From the NCBI RefSeq assembly GCF_902859825.1, contig NZ_CADIKB010000009.1:124001-188000 (forward strand): a stretch of DNA of 64,000 bases. Direction: 5' to 3'. The stretch is from Paraburkholderia phenoliruptrix. GTDB lineage: Bacteria; Pseudomonadota; Gammaproteobacteria; Burkholderiales; Burkholderiaceae. The number at the start of each line of letters is the position of its first letter. The first letter of the stretch is position 1. The translations under genes and the position numbers were made by a program. Shown here piece by piece: positions 17,299 through 25,548 of the stretch. Below the pieces are notes generated by a model that saw only the letters and a program-made list of their open reading frames with translations, made no database searches and was not told where the DNA came from.

Positions 17299-18489
17299 CT
17301 AGGCCCGCTCGCGGACCTCCACGCCGCGCTGCCCGGCATGCGCCGCTGCCGGCGCGTCCCGACGCGACGCGAACCAGGTCAGCAGCAAAGCGGCCACGCT
17401 CACCGCCGCGGCGACCCACGGCAAGGTATCGAGCGAATGGCCGTGATCGATCACGAGACCGCCGAGCCACGCGCCGCCCGCATTGCCGACATTGAACGCG
17501 CCGATGTTGAGCGTCGACGCGAGGTTCGGGGCCTTGGCGGCCTTCTCGACGACGCGCATCTGCAAAGGCGGCACCGTGGCGAACGCGGCAATGCCCCACA
17601 CGAACACGGTGATTGCCGCGGCCACCTGCGAATGGCTGGTGCGTGCGAACAGCGCCATGACGACGGCGAGCGCCGCGAGAATGCCCATCAGCGAAGGCAT
17701 CAGCGCGCGGTCCGCGAGCTTGCCGCCGACCGTGTTGCCGATGGTCAGCCCGACGCCGAACAAGACGAGAATCAGCGTGACCGCGCGCGGCGAGAAGCCG
17801 CTTACCTGCTCGAGAATCGGCGCGATATAGGTGAACACGACGAACACGCCGCCGAAGCCGAGCACGGTCATCGCGAGCGCGGTCCAGACCTGCGGGTCCT
17901 TCAGCACCCGCACTTCATGGCCAAGACCGGCGGGACCACTGTCGTGGCGGTTCGGCACGAGCGCCGTCACCCCGGCCAGCGAGAGCACGCCGAACGCGCT
18001 CACAATCCAGAACGCGACGCGCCAGCCGAACTCCTGGCCGACAAACGTGCCGAACGGCACGCCGAGCACATTGGCGAGCGTGAGGCCGGTGAACATGAGC
18101 GCAATCGCGCTCGCGCGCTTTTCGGCGGGCACGAGCGACGCCGCCACCACCGCACCGATGCCGAAAAAGGAGCCGTGCGCGAACGACGTCACCACGCGCG
18201 CGACCATCAGCACCGCATAGCTCGACGCCATTGCACACAGCGTATTGCCGACGATAAACACGCCCATCAGCAGCTGCAGCGCGAGCTTGCGCGGCATCCT
18301 GCTCGTCACGACTGCGAGCAGCGGCGCGCCCACGGCGACGCCGAGCGCGTAGCCGCTCACCAGCAATCCCGCCGACGGAATCGACACCGCGAGATCGCGC
18401 GCGACCTCGGGCAGCAATCCCATGATGACGAACTCGGTCGTTCCGATCGCGAACGCGCTGATAGCGAGCGCGAGTAAGGGAATCGGCAT
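17299..18489 (-). CDS. MFS transporter, drug/arabinose-efflux type
   Basis: A 396-residue integral membrane protein with twelve predicted hydrophobic segments. The start MPIPLLALAISAFAIGTTEFVIMGLLPEVA is the signature opening of the AraJ/YdhP/Cml-type DHA1 exporters, and the loop VTSRMPRK after the second segment is the MFS signature region. It probably exports a drug or sugar-like compound by proton antiport; the substrate is unknown. GGAG lies 8 bases before the ATG. It is 16 bases after a VOC-fold gene in the same direction, and both are divergent from a LysR regulator that may control them. Confidence 0.88.
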   Translation of the reverse strand: MPIPLLALAISAFAIGTTEFVIMGLLPEVARDLAVSIPSAGLLVSGYALGVAVGAPLLAVVTSRMPRKLALQLLMGVFIVGNTLCAMASSYAVLMVARVVTSFAHGSFFGIGAVVAASLVPAEKRASAIALMFTGLTLANVLGVPFGTFVGQEFGWRVAFWIVSAFGVLSLAGVTALVPNRHDSGPAGLGHEVRVLKDPQVWTALAMTVLGFGGVFVVFTYIAPILEQVSGFSPRAVTLILVLFGVGLTIGNTVGGKLADRALMPSLMGILAALAVVMALFARTSHSQVAAAITVFVWGIAAFATVPPLQMRVVEKAAKAPNLASTLNIGAFNVGNAGGAWLGGLVIDHGHSLDTLPWVAAAVSVAALLLTWFASRRDAPAAAHAGQRGVEVRERA

Positions 18490-18505
18490 TGTTTTTCTCC
18501 AGGTT

Positions 18506-18904
18506 TTACGGTTGAGCGTGCTCGAGCGCCGTCACGAATTCGACGACGACGCAAGGCGCCAGCGCCACGAAGATCTGCATGGCGGCTTGCTGCGGACCCA
18601 TCGGCGGGACTTGAGCGATCTGATAACCGACGCCCGATGCGTGCAGACGCGCGAGCAGCGCCTGCCATTCGCGAGCGCTTTCCAGACGAAAGGCGATATG
18701 GTCGATGCGCGGCGCGGCGCGAACCGACGGGTCCGGCGCGCTCGCCTGAACGAGATGCACGACCTGGCTGCCGTCGGCGTAAAGCCAGTAGCCGTCGACG
18801 GAAAACGGCGGACGCGCGCCCTCCGTCAGACCGGCGACCTCGACGAAGAAACGGCGTGCGGCGGCGAGATCGGCTGTCACAATGGTCGCGTGATCGAGCT
18901 GCAT
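18506..18904 (-). CDS. VOC-superfamily (glyoxalase/bleomycin-resistance) protein
   Basis: A 132-residue protein with one vicinal-oxygen-chelate fold: beta-alpha-beta-beta-beta halves beginning MQLDHATIVTADLAAARRFFVEVAGL and RIDHIAFRLESAREWQALL. His4 and the later His of RIDHIAF are candidate metal ligands. The family includes glyoxalases, dioxygenases and drug-binding resistance proteins; this one cannot be placed further. The ATG at 18904 is chosen; a TTG at 18922 would add six residues. It is directly followed by the MFS exporter, which suggests a shared detoxification role. Confidence 0.8.
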   Translation of the reverse strand: MQLDHATIVTADLAAARRFFVEVAGLTEGARPPFSVDGYWLYADGSQVVHLVQASAPDPSVRAAPRIDHIAFRLESAREWQALLARLHASGVGYQIAQVPPMGPQQAAMQIFVALAPCVVVEFVTALEHAQP

Positions 18905-18986
18905 GATGTCCGGCGGCGGCAAGCGCGCAGGGGTTGTCGGAAAGGTGAATTGTGGGCGCGCGGCGCCGATTTGATAATTGGCGTAG

Positions 18987-19015
18987 CATTTGAAGCATTT
19001 TCAAATGCCATTTGA
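18987..19015. promoter_or_regulatory. LysR-type operator (three CATTTGA copies)
   Basis: CATTTGA (18987-18993) and its inverted copy TCAAATG (19001-19007) are spaced by 7, giving a T-N11-A core (TTGA-N7-TCAA) as in LysR-type binding sites. A third direct copy CATTTGA follows at 19009-19015. It lies between the VOC/MFS genes and the divergent LysR gene, only 8 bases before the LysR start. Confidence 0.7.
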
Positions 19016-19023
19016 AACCAGTC

Positions 19024-19998
19024 ATGGATAACCTCGGCGACATTCGCCTCTTCGTGGAGGCCGCGCAGCACGGCAGCCTGTCCGCGGCCGGCCGCAAGAT
19101 GGGGCTCACGCCTGCCGCCGCGAGCGCGCGCCTCGCAAAGCTCGAGGCCGGCCTGAAGGCGCGGCTTTTCGAGCGCACCACGCGCCAGCTGCGGCTCACC
19201 GACGAAGGCCGCCTCTATCTGAACTGCTGCCGGCAGGCGCTGCAATCGCTCGACGACGCGAAAGCCGCGCTGCAGGCCGGGCAAGGCGTGGTGCGCGGCA
19301 AGGTGCGCGTGTCCGCGACCTCGGACTTCGGGCGCAATCTGCTGATGCACTGGCTTGACGAATTCAACGCGCTCTACCCCGACGTGACGTTCGCGCTGAC
19401 GCTGTCGGACTCGCTGTCGAACCTCGTGCAGGAGGACATCGACCTCGCGATTCGCTTCGGCGTGCCGCAGGACAGCTCGCTCGTCGCGCGCAAGCTGGCG
19501 CGCAACCGCCGCGTGCTGTGCGCGTCGCCGGAATATATTGCGCGTAAAGGCGAGCCGAAAGATCCGCACGACCTTGCGAACTTCGACTGCATCGTGCTCA
19601 GCACCGGCTCCGGACCGGTCAACGAATGGCGCTTCACGCGCGGCGACGAAGTGCAGCATTACACGGTGCCGCTCGACAGCGCGCGCGAAACCAACGACGG
19701 CGCCGTCGCCCGCGAATGGGCGCTGCGCGGCTACGGCATCGCGATCAAGTCGATGTGGGACGTCGAAGCGGATCTGCGCGCGGACGGCCTGAAAATCCTG
19801 CTGCCCGAATGGCGCTATCCGGATGCGCCGCTGCACGCGCTTTACCACCGCAACCGCTTCATGGCGCCGCGCGTGCGGGTGCTGCTGGATTTTCTGAGCG
19901 AGCGCTTCGCGCAGGTGTCGGACGAACTGGAAAGCCTGCTGGGCTTGCCGCCGGCGGGACAGGACGGGGCGCCGCGCGCTGCACCGGACGGCATGTAA
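19024..19998 (+). CDS. LysR-family transcriptional regulator
   Basis: A 324-residue regulator. The N-terminal winged helix-turn-helix (residues about 4-62, with GSLSAAGRKMGLTPAAASARLAKLEAGLKARLFERTTRQ) is typical, and the C-terminal periplasmic-binding-like effector domain spans about 90-295. The closest type is the DsdC/YafC/AaeR-like group that often regulates a divergent gene. Here the divergent VOC and MFS genes are the likely targets, through the CATTTGA repeats next to its own start, which also implies autoregulation. The ATG at 19024 starts the conserved domain. The last 20 residues are a Gly/Pro-rich tail. Confidence 0.9.
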   Translation: MDNLGDIRLFVEAAQHGSLSAAGRKMGLTPAAASARLAKLEAGLKARLFERTTRQLRLTDEGRLYLNCCRQALQSLDDAKAALQAGQGVVRGKVRVSATSDFGRNLLMHWLDEFNALYPDVTFALTLSDSLSNLVQEDIDLAIRFGVPQDSSLVARKLARNRRVLCASPEYIARKGEPKDPHDLANFDCIVLSTGSGPVNEWRFTRGDEVQHYTVPLDSARETNDGAVAREWALRGYGIAIKSMWDVEADLRADGLKILLPEWRYPDAPLHALYHRNRFMAPRVRVLLDFLSERFAQVSDELESLLGLPPAGQDGAPRAAPDGM

Positions 19999-20100
19999 GG
20001 CGGCGGGCTGCGCGCGCTGCACCGCTGCGCCCCCACGCGGGACCGGGCCACGAGCCCCTATTCGCCGAAGGGCTATAATAGTGCGCTAAGCGGCAAACGG

Positions 20101-20127
20101 CGGCGGCCTCGGCGGCCTCGGCGGCCT
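20101..20127. repeat. 9-bp tandem repeat, three copies
   Basis: Three exact head-to-tail copies of CGGCGGCCT lie in the gap before miaB. A TATAAT at 20074-20079 just upstream is a candidate -10 box, with no matching -35. Confidence 0.7.
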
Positions 20128-20208
20128 AAGTGGCAGACAGCGGCGGCAGTTGCGCCAAGCAGCCATGCATGGCCCCCTCCGACCGCGCAGACCGGCCGGC
20201 AGTGCGCC

Positions 20209-20280
20209 ATGAAAGCGCACCTGAAAACGCGGCTGACAGCGCGGCTGAAAGCGCAGCCGAAAACCGCAACCGAAAGCGAC
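20209..20280. repeat. 12-bp degenerate tandem repeat, six units, in the miaB leader
   Basis: Six 12-base units resemble CTGAAAGCGCGG (for example CTGAAAACGCGG, CTGACAGCGCGG, CTGAAAGCGCAG). They lie 96 bases before miaB in the 378-base gap after the LysR gene. Read from ATG 20209, a 39-codon frame ends at 20328 and encodes a basic repeat, but it has no ribosome site, so I list it as repeat rather than gene. Confidence 0.7.
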
Positions 20281-20376
20281 CCCAAGCGCCCTCCCACGGA
20301 CGGTCCGCACGTTTTCGGCTCTCCTTGACCTTTTATACAGCGCCCCCAGGTTAACCACTGCGACCGGCGAAATTCG

Positions 20377-21762
20377 ATGACCAAGAAAGTTTATGTAAAG
20401 ACCTTTGGCTGCCAGATGAACGAGTACGACTCCGACAAGATGGTCGACGTACTCGGCGCGGCTGAAGGCCTCGTCAAGACCGACACGCCCGAAGATGCGG
20501 ACGTGATTCTCTTCAACACCTGCTCGGTGCGCGAGAAAGCGCAGGAAAAAGTGTTCTCCGACCTCGGCCGCGTGCGCGAGCTGAAGGAAGCGAACCCCGA
20601 TCTGATCATCGGCGTGGGCGGCTGCGTGGCAAGCCAGGAAGGCGCGTCGATCGTCGCACGCGCGCCGTACGTCGACCTCGTGTTCGGCCCGCAAACGCTG
20701 CACCGTCTGCCGCAAATGATCGACAAGCGCCGCGAAAGCGGCCGCGCCCAGGTCGACATCACGTTTCCGGAAATCGAAAAGTTCGACCATCTGCCGCCCG
20801 CGCGCGTGGAAGGCCCGAGCGCGTTCGTATCGATCATGGAAGGTTGCAGCAAGTACTGCAGCTATTGCGTCGTGCCCTACACGCGCGGCGAAGAAGTCTC
20901 ACGTCCTCTTGACGACGTGCTGACGGAAATCGCCGGTCTCGCCGATCAGGGTGTGCGCGAAGTGACGCTGCTGGGCCAGAACGTCAATGCCTATCGCGGC
21001 GCGCTGACGCTCGGCTCGTCGGAAATTGCCGACTTCGCGACGCTGATCGAATACGTTGCCGACATTCCCGGTATCGAACGCATTCGCTACACCACGTCGC
21101 ATCCGAAGGAATTCACGCAGCGTCTGATCGACACCTATGCCAAGGTGCCGAAGCTCGTCAGCCACCTGCATCTGCCGGTGCAGCACGGTTCCGACCGCAT
21201 TCTGATGGCGATGAAGCGCGGCTACACCGTGCTCGAATACAAGTCGGTCATCCGCAAGCTGCGGGCGATCCGCCCCGAACTGTCGCTTTCCACTGACATG
21301 ATTGTCGGATTTCCCGGCGAGACGGAAGAAGATTTCGACAAGATGATGGCGCTCGTGCACGAGATGAAATACGACACGAGCTTCTCGTTTATCTACAGCC
21401 CGCGCCCGGGCACGCCGGCTGCGAATCTGCACGACGACACCCCGCGCGAAGTGAAGCTGAAGCGCCTGCAGCACCTGCAGGCCACCATCGAAGAAAACGT
21501 GCAGCGCATCAGCGATTCCATGGTCGGCAAGGTCGAGCGCATTCTGGTCGAGCGCCCCGCGCGCAAGGACCCGAACGAGCTCGCGGGCCGCACGGAGAAC
21601 AACCGCGTGGTGAATTTCCCGGCGCCGGTGGCGTCGCATGCCCGGCTGATCGGTCAGATGGTCGACGTGAAAATCGTCAAGGCGTACCCACATTCGTTGC
21701 GTGGCGAGCTCGTGCTGCTGCACGACCCTGCAGCGGACGAGGCGAGCGCCGCCACTCACTGA
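20377..21762 (+). CDS. miaB: tRNA-2-methylthio-N6-dimethylallyladenosine synthase
   Basis: A 461-residue radical-SAM enzyme that adds a methylthio group to i6A37 in tRNAs reading UNN codons. The N-terminal UPF0004 domain has cysteines in [12 protein letters not shown] (Cys12), [10 protein letters not shown] (about 48) and GGCVAS (about 82) for one iron-sulfur cluster. The radical-SAM motif CSKYCSYC (157, 161, 164) binds the second cluster. A C-terminal TRAM domain includes [11 protein letters not shown]. Length is normal. It opens the conserved miaB-phoH-ybeY-corC-lnt series. Its leader contains short tandem repeats. Confidence 0.97.
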   Translation: MTKKVYVKTFGCQMNEYDSDKMVDVLGAAEGLVKTDTPEDADVILFNTCSVREKAQEKVFSDLGRVRELKEANPDLIIGVGGCVASQEGASIVARAPYVDLVFGPQTLHRLPQMIDKRRESGRAQVDITFPEIEKFDHLPPARVEGPSAFVSIMEGCSKYCSYCVVPYTRGEEVSRPLDDVLTEIAGLADQGVREVTLLGQNVNAYRGALTLGSSEIADFATLIEYVADIPGIERIRYTTSHPKEFTQRLIDTYAKVPKLVSHLHLPVQHGSDRILMAMKRGYTVLEYKSVIRKLRAIRPELSLSTDMIVGFPGETEEDFDKMMALVHEMKYDTSFSFIYSPRPGTPAANLHDDTPREVKLKRLQHLQATIEENVQRISDSMVGKVERILVERPARKDPNELAGRTENNRVVNFPAPVASHARLIGQMVDVKIVKAYPHSLRGELVLLHDPAADEASAATH

Positions 21763-21852
21763 CCGACCATTGACGCCGACGCGCGGCGCGCCGCCACCGT
21801 CACTGCGCCCGCGCCGCCTGCGTACTGAAACCGACAGGATCGACCCATCGCC

Positions 21853-22926
21853 TTGAAAACCACTCAGCCGCATCTGGAATTCACCGCTCCGCGCGACGAC
21901 AACGCGCGGCTTGCCAACCTCTGCGGACCGCTTGACGAAAATCTGCGGCAAATCGAGCAGGCGCTCGACGTGACGCTGCAACGCCGCGGCCACCGCATCA
22001 CGATCCGCGGGCGCGGCGCGAAGCTCGCGCTCACCGCGCTCGAAAACTTCTACAACAACGCGCGCGATCCGCTGTCGGTCGACGACATCCAGCTCGCGCT
22101 CGTCGAAGTGCGCCACCCGGCGCGGCATCGCGCGAACGGCAACGGCAATGGCGACGAAGCGGGCGACCCGCGCTTTCCGGGCAATCCCGACCATCCGTTC
22201 GACCAGCCGGCCGACAGCGGCGACGACGACCTCGAAGAACTCGGCCCGAAGCTGTACACGCGGCGCGCCGATCTGCGCGGCCGGACGCCGGCGCAGCGCG
22301 AGTATCTGAAGCAGATCGTCTCGCACGACGTCACTTTCGGCGTCGGCCCGGCCGGCACGGGCAAGACCTATCTCGCGGTCGCCTGCGCGGTGGACGCGCT
22401 GGAGCGCGACCAGGTGAAGCGCATCGTGCTGACGCGGCCGGCCGTCGAAGCCGGCGAGCGCTTAGGCTTCCTGCCGGGCGATCTCGCGCAGAAGGTCGAC
22501 CCGTACCTGCGTCCGCTGTACGACGCGCTGTACGACCTGCTCGGCTTCGACAAGACGGCGAAGATGTTCGAGCGGCAGATGATCGAAATCGCGCCGCTCG
22601 CGTACATGCGCGGCCGCACGCTGAATCACGCGTTCATCATTCTGGACGAGGCGCAGAACACCACGCCCGAGCAGATGAAAATGTTCCTCACGCGCATCGG
22701 CTTCGGCTCGAAAGCCGTGGTGACCGGCGACACGACTCAGGTCGACCTGCCGCGCGGCCACAAGAGCGGTCTGATCGAAGCGCAGCAGGTGCTCTCGGAC
22801 GTGCGCGGCATTGCGCTCACGCGCTTTACCAGCGCCGACGTGGTGCGGCATCCGCTCGTCGCGCGCATCGTCGAGGCCTACGACGCGCATTCGCAGAAAA
22901 CCGCCAGTCCGGCGGACTCGCGTTGA
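21853..22926 (+). CDS. phoH: PhoH-family ATPase
   Basis: A 357-residue protein with an N-terminal KH-like/PhoH-associated region, an acidic linker (about 95-130), and a P-loop domain with Walker [12 protein letters not shown] near residue 163 and Walker [10 protein letters not shown]. PhoH-like proteins are thought to act in RNA metabolism, and PhoH2 forms have helicase or RNase links. This chromosomal type is found with ybeY, which processes rRNA. It starts at TTG ([10 protein letters not shown]) with AGGA about 15 bases upstream; no better start was found. The gap to ybeY is 70 bases, so co-transcription is likely. Confidence 0.93.
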   Translation: MKTTQPHLEFTAPRDDNARLANLCGPLDENLRQIEQALDVTLQRRGHRITIRGRGAKLALTALENFYNNARDPLSVDDIQLALVEVRHPARHRANGNGNGDEAGDPRFPGNPDHPFDQPADSGDDDLEELGPKLYTRRADLRGRTPAQREYLKQIVSHDVTFGVGPAGTGKTYLAVACAVDALERDQVKRIVLTRPAVEAGERLGFLPGDLAQKVDPYLRPLYDALYDLLGFDKTAKMFERQMIEIAPLAYMRGRTLNHAFIILDEAQNTTPEQMKMFLTRIGFGSKAVVTGDTTQVDLPRGHKSGLIEAQQVLSDVRGIALTRFTSADVVRHPLVARIVEAYDAHSQKTASPADSR

Positions 22927-22996
22927 TGCGGCCGGCCACCCTTCGCGCAGGAGTACACGCCACGGCGCGCAATCTCGTCACCCACCTCGAACCAGC

Positions 22997-23458
22997 ATGA
23001 GCCGCGCCCCGAAACTGACGCTGAATCTGCAATTCCCGGCCGCCAAGGCGTGGCCCGAACACAAGGCGCTGCTGCCGCGCGCCACGGTAGCCGGCTGGAT
23101 CAAGGCCGCGCTTTTCGCCGACGGCGAACTGACCGTGCGTTTTGTCGACGCCGAAGAAGGGCGGACGCTGAACCGCACCTATCGCGGCAAGGATTATTCG
23201 ACCAACGTGCTGACCTTCGCGTACGCGGAATCGGAAGACGATCCGGTGACGGGCGACCTGATTCTGTGCTGCCCAGTGGTGGAGAAAGAAGCCGCCGAGC
23301 AGGGCAAGCCGCTCGTCGCGCATTACGCGCATCTGCTCGTGCACGGCACGCTGCACGCGCAGGGCTACGACCACGAGGTCGAGGAAGAAGCCGAGGAAAT
23401 GGAAGCGCTCGAAACCGAAATTCTCAGCAAGCTGGGCTTTCCCGACCCGTACCGCTAA
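22997..23458 (+). CDS. ybeY: endoribonuclease YbeY, rRNA maturation factor
   Basis: A 153-residue metalloprotein. The zinc site [11 protein letters not shown] (motif HGxLHLxGYDH) is present near the C-terminus, and the [21 protein letters not shown] segment is the family core. YbeY cuts RNA in 16S rRNA 3'-end maturation and ribosome quality control. The ATG at 22997 ([13 protein letters not shown]) is chosen; the frame is open upstream inside phoH, but that part is not conserved in character. It lies between phoH and chaC in the conserved cluster. Confidence 0.95.
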   Translation: MSRAPKLTLNLQFPAAKAWPEHKALLPRATVAGWIKAALFADGELTVRFVDAEEGRTLNRTYRGKDYSTNVLTFAYAESEDDPVTGDLILCCPVVEKEAAEQGKPLVAHYAHLLVHGTLHAQGYDHEVEEEAEEMEALETEILSKLGFPDPYR

Positions 23459-23476
23459 CCGCCGTCCGCACCGACC

Positions 23477-24193
23477 GTGAGCTCCTTTCCTTCCGATGAC
23501 GCCGCCGCCCGGCCGCCCTGCCCGGACTATCCGCCCGCGCTCGGCGAGTCGCGGCTTCTGACGGACGAGGAACTGCGCGCATCGCTCGAATGCACGCTGC
23601 GCGACTGGGACCGCCGGCGCGACTTGTGGCTCTTCGGCTATGGCTCGCTGATCTGGAATCCGGGGCTGCCTACCGTCGAAGCCACGCGCTCGAAGGTGCA
23701 CGGCTATCACCGCGGTCTGTATTTGTGGTCGCGCGTGAACCGCGGCACGCCCGAGCAGCCGGGCCTCGTGCTCGCGCTCGACCGCGGCGGCTCGTGCACG
23801 GGCATCGCGTTTCGTCTCGCGGCAGAAGGCGCCATGCTGCATCTGGAAGCGCTTTGGCGCCGCGAAATGGCGATGGGGTCGTACCGGCCCGCGTGGCTGC
23901 CGTGCGTGCTCGCCGACGGCCGGCGCGTCGACGCGCTGGCATTCGTGATGCGCCGCGACGTGCCGAGCTACACCGGCAAGCTCGACGACGACGTCGTAAG
24001 AACGGTGTTCGGCTGCGCGCGCGGTCGCTACGGCACCACGCTCGATTACGTTAGCCGCACGGTTCACGCGCTGCGCGAAAGCGGCATGCCCGACCGCGCG
24101 CTGGAAGCGCTGCTGGAACGCTGCCGCGAGGGGCACGGCCAACCGGGCCCCGCTCGGGAAGACTTGCGCGCCGCGCCCAGATCCGAGCCATAG
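23477..24193 (+). CDS. chaC: ChaC-type gamma-glutamylcyclotransferase
   Basis: A 238-residue protein. The substrate loop LWLFGYGSLIWNPG (near residue 50) and the catalytic Glu in the AMLHLEALWRREM segment define the ChaC family, which degrades glutathione to 5-oxoproline and Cys-Gly in the cytoplasm. The first 40 residues are a loosely conserved extension. The start is GTG 18 bases after ybeY. It is inserted in the phoH-ybeY-corC series, which usually lacks it, and is the second glutathione-related hydrolase of the window, with the ggt product. Confidence 0.9.
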   Translation: MSSFPSDDAAARPPCPDYPPALGESRLLTDEELRASLECTLRDWDRRRDLWLFGYGSLIWNPGLPTVEATRSKVHGYHRGLYLWSRVNRGTPEQPGLVLALDRGGSCTGIAFRLAAEGAMLHLEALWRREMAMGSYRPAWLPCVLADGRRVDALAFVMRRDVPSYTGKLDDDVVRTVFGCARGRYGTTLDYVSRTVHALRESGMPDRALEALLERCREGHGQPGPAREDLRAAPRSEP

Positions 24194-24522
24194 AAGGTTT
24201 CGCGCGCGGCGAACCCGGTCGCCGGGTGCATGGGCAAAAGCGTGCCGGAAACGGTGCGGCGCGCGAACCCGCGCGACAACGAGCCTGGCGTATGCGCTGC
24301 GCCAGGTAACAACGTGCCGCCGCCCGAGCGCCGCCGCTTTTTTCTCCAAAGCGCGTGTCACGGTGGAATCAGTTAGGATTGACCCATGGCCCGCGCCTTG
24401 CGGCGCTCCGGTGTCAGCCGGTTTCATTCATCGCCCGGCCCGGCGGGACACGGTCCTGCCATGTGCCTGGTGTATCCTTAATGCTCTGCAACAGCGCGCC
24501 CAGTCTTGCCGGGCGCACTAAC
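24194..24522. other. 329-base gap between chaC and corC
   Basis: GC-rich leader with several short inverted repeats and a T-run at 24345-24350 that follows no clear stem. TTGACC (24379-24384) has no -10 at a proper distance. The corC frame is open upstream to 24355, but the extra residues look non-coding. No gene is called. Confidence 0.4.
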
Positions 24523-25416
24523 ATGAACGACACGTATCCCAGTCGACGCCACACCGACAAACCTCACGAAAAGCGCTCGCTGCTCGAGCGTCTGACCGAT
24601 TTCATCTCGCCCGAGCCCGACTCGCGCGCCGAACTTCTGGAAATTCTGCAGGACGCGCACGAGCGCAACCTGATCGACGCGGACTCGCTGTCGATGATCG
24701 AAGGCGTGTTCCAGGTCTCGGAACTCAGCGCACGCGACATCATGGTGCCGCGCGCGCAGATGGACGCGATCAACATCGCGGACAATCCCGCCGAATTCAT
24801 CCCTTATGTGCTGGAAAAAGCGCATTCGCGCTATCCGGTCTACGAAGGCAACCGCGACAACGTGATCGGCGTGCTGCTCGCGAAAGACCTGCTGCGCTAC
24901 TACGCCGAGGAAGAGTTCGACGTGCGCGGCATGCTGCGGCCCGCGGTGTTCATCCCTGAGTCGAAGCGGCTGAATGTGCTGCTGCACGACTTTCGCGTGA
25001 ACCGCAACCACCTCGCGGTGGTCGTCGACGAATACGGCGGCGTGGCCGGTCTGATCACGATCGAGGACGTGCTGGAGCAGATCGTCGGCGATATCGAAGA
25101 CGAGTACGATTTCGACGAGGAGAGCGGCAACATCATCGCCTCGCCGGACGGGCGCTTCCGCGTGCGCGCGCTGACCGAGATCGAGCAGTTCAACGAAACC
25201 TTCGGCACGCATTATTCAGACGAAGAAGTGGATACCATCGGCGGACTCGTCACGCATCATTTCGGGCGCGTGCCGCACCGGGGCGAGAAGGTTCGGCTCG
25301 ACGATCTGATCTTCGAGATTCTGCGCGGCGACGCGCGCCAGATTCACATGCTGCTCGTGCGGCGCGATCCGCTGGCCGGTCAGCGCGAGCGCGAAGCGCA
25401 GCACGTGCAGACCTGA
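24523..25416 (+). CDS. corC: HlyC/CorC-family CBS-domain protein
   Basis: A 297-residue cytoplasmic protein. After an N-terminal helix it has two CBS domains (about 65-195, with SARDIMVPRAQMDAI and VVVDEYGGVAGLITIEDVLEQIVGDIEDEYD) and a C-terminal CorC_HlyC domain (about 205-285). Proteins of this kind are linked to magnesium/cobalt export and work with transporters. It has no membrane domain, unlike full CNNM/CorB proteins. The start MNDTYPSR is chosen; the frame is open upstream. It precedes lnt as in many proteobacteria. Confidence 0.92.
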   Translation: MNDTYPSRRHTDKPHEKRSLLERLTDFISPEPDSRAELLEILQDAHERNLIDADSLSMIEGVFQVSELSARDIMVPRAQMDAINIADNPAEFIPYVLEKAHSRYPVYEGNRDNVIGVLLAKDLLRYYAEEEFDVRGMLRPAVFIPESKRLNVLLHDFRVNRNHLAVVVDEYGGVAGLITIEDVLEQIVGDIEDEYDFDEESGNIIASPDGRFRVRALTEIEQFNETFGTHYSDEEVDTIGGLVTHHFGRVPHRGEKVRLDDLIFEILRGDARQIHMLLVRRDPLAGQREREAQHVQT

Positions 25417-25548
25417 GCGTGCGGCTTTCGCTGTCGCCCCCGCTCTCGTCCGCTCCTCGCACGCTTCTGGCACGCTTCTGGCACGCTTTTCGCCTCCGCC
25501 CTCGCCGGAGTCTTTCAACCCGCCACTTCCCACGCCGACCGCGCAACA

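Noticed and set aside
16849..18477. 542-codon plus-strand frame opposite the XRE and MFS genes
   Set aside because: Shadow of the MFS gene. The minus-strand reading has clear transporter segments and a ribosome site.
20325..20339. TTGACC close to TATACA before miaB
   Set aside because: Only 3 bases separate them, far from the 16-18 needed for a sigma70 promoter.
20073..20384. 103-codon minus-strand frame over the miaB leader
   Set aside because: It is the reverse reading of the tandem repeats and starts inside miaB.
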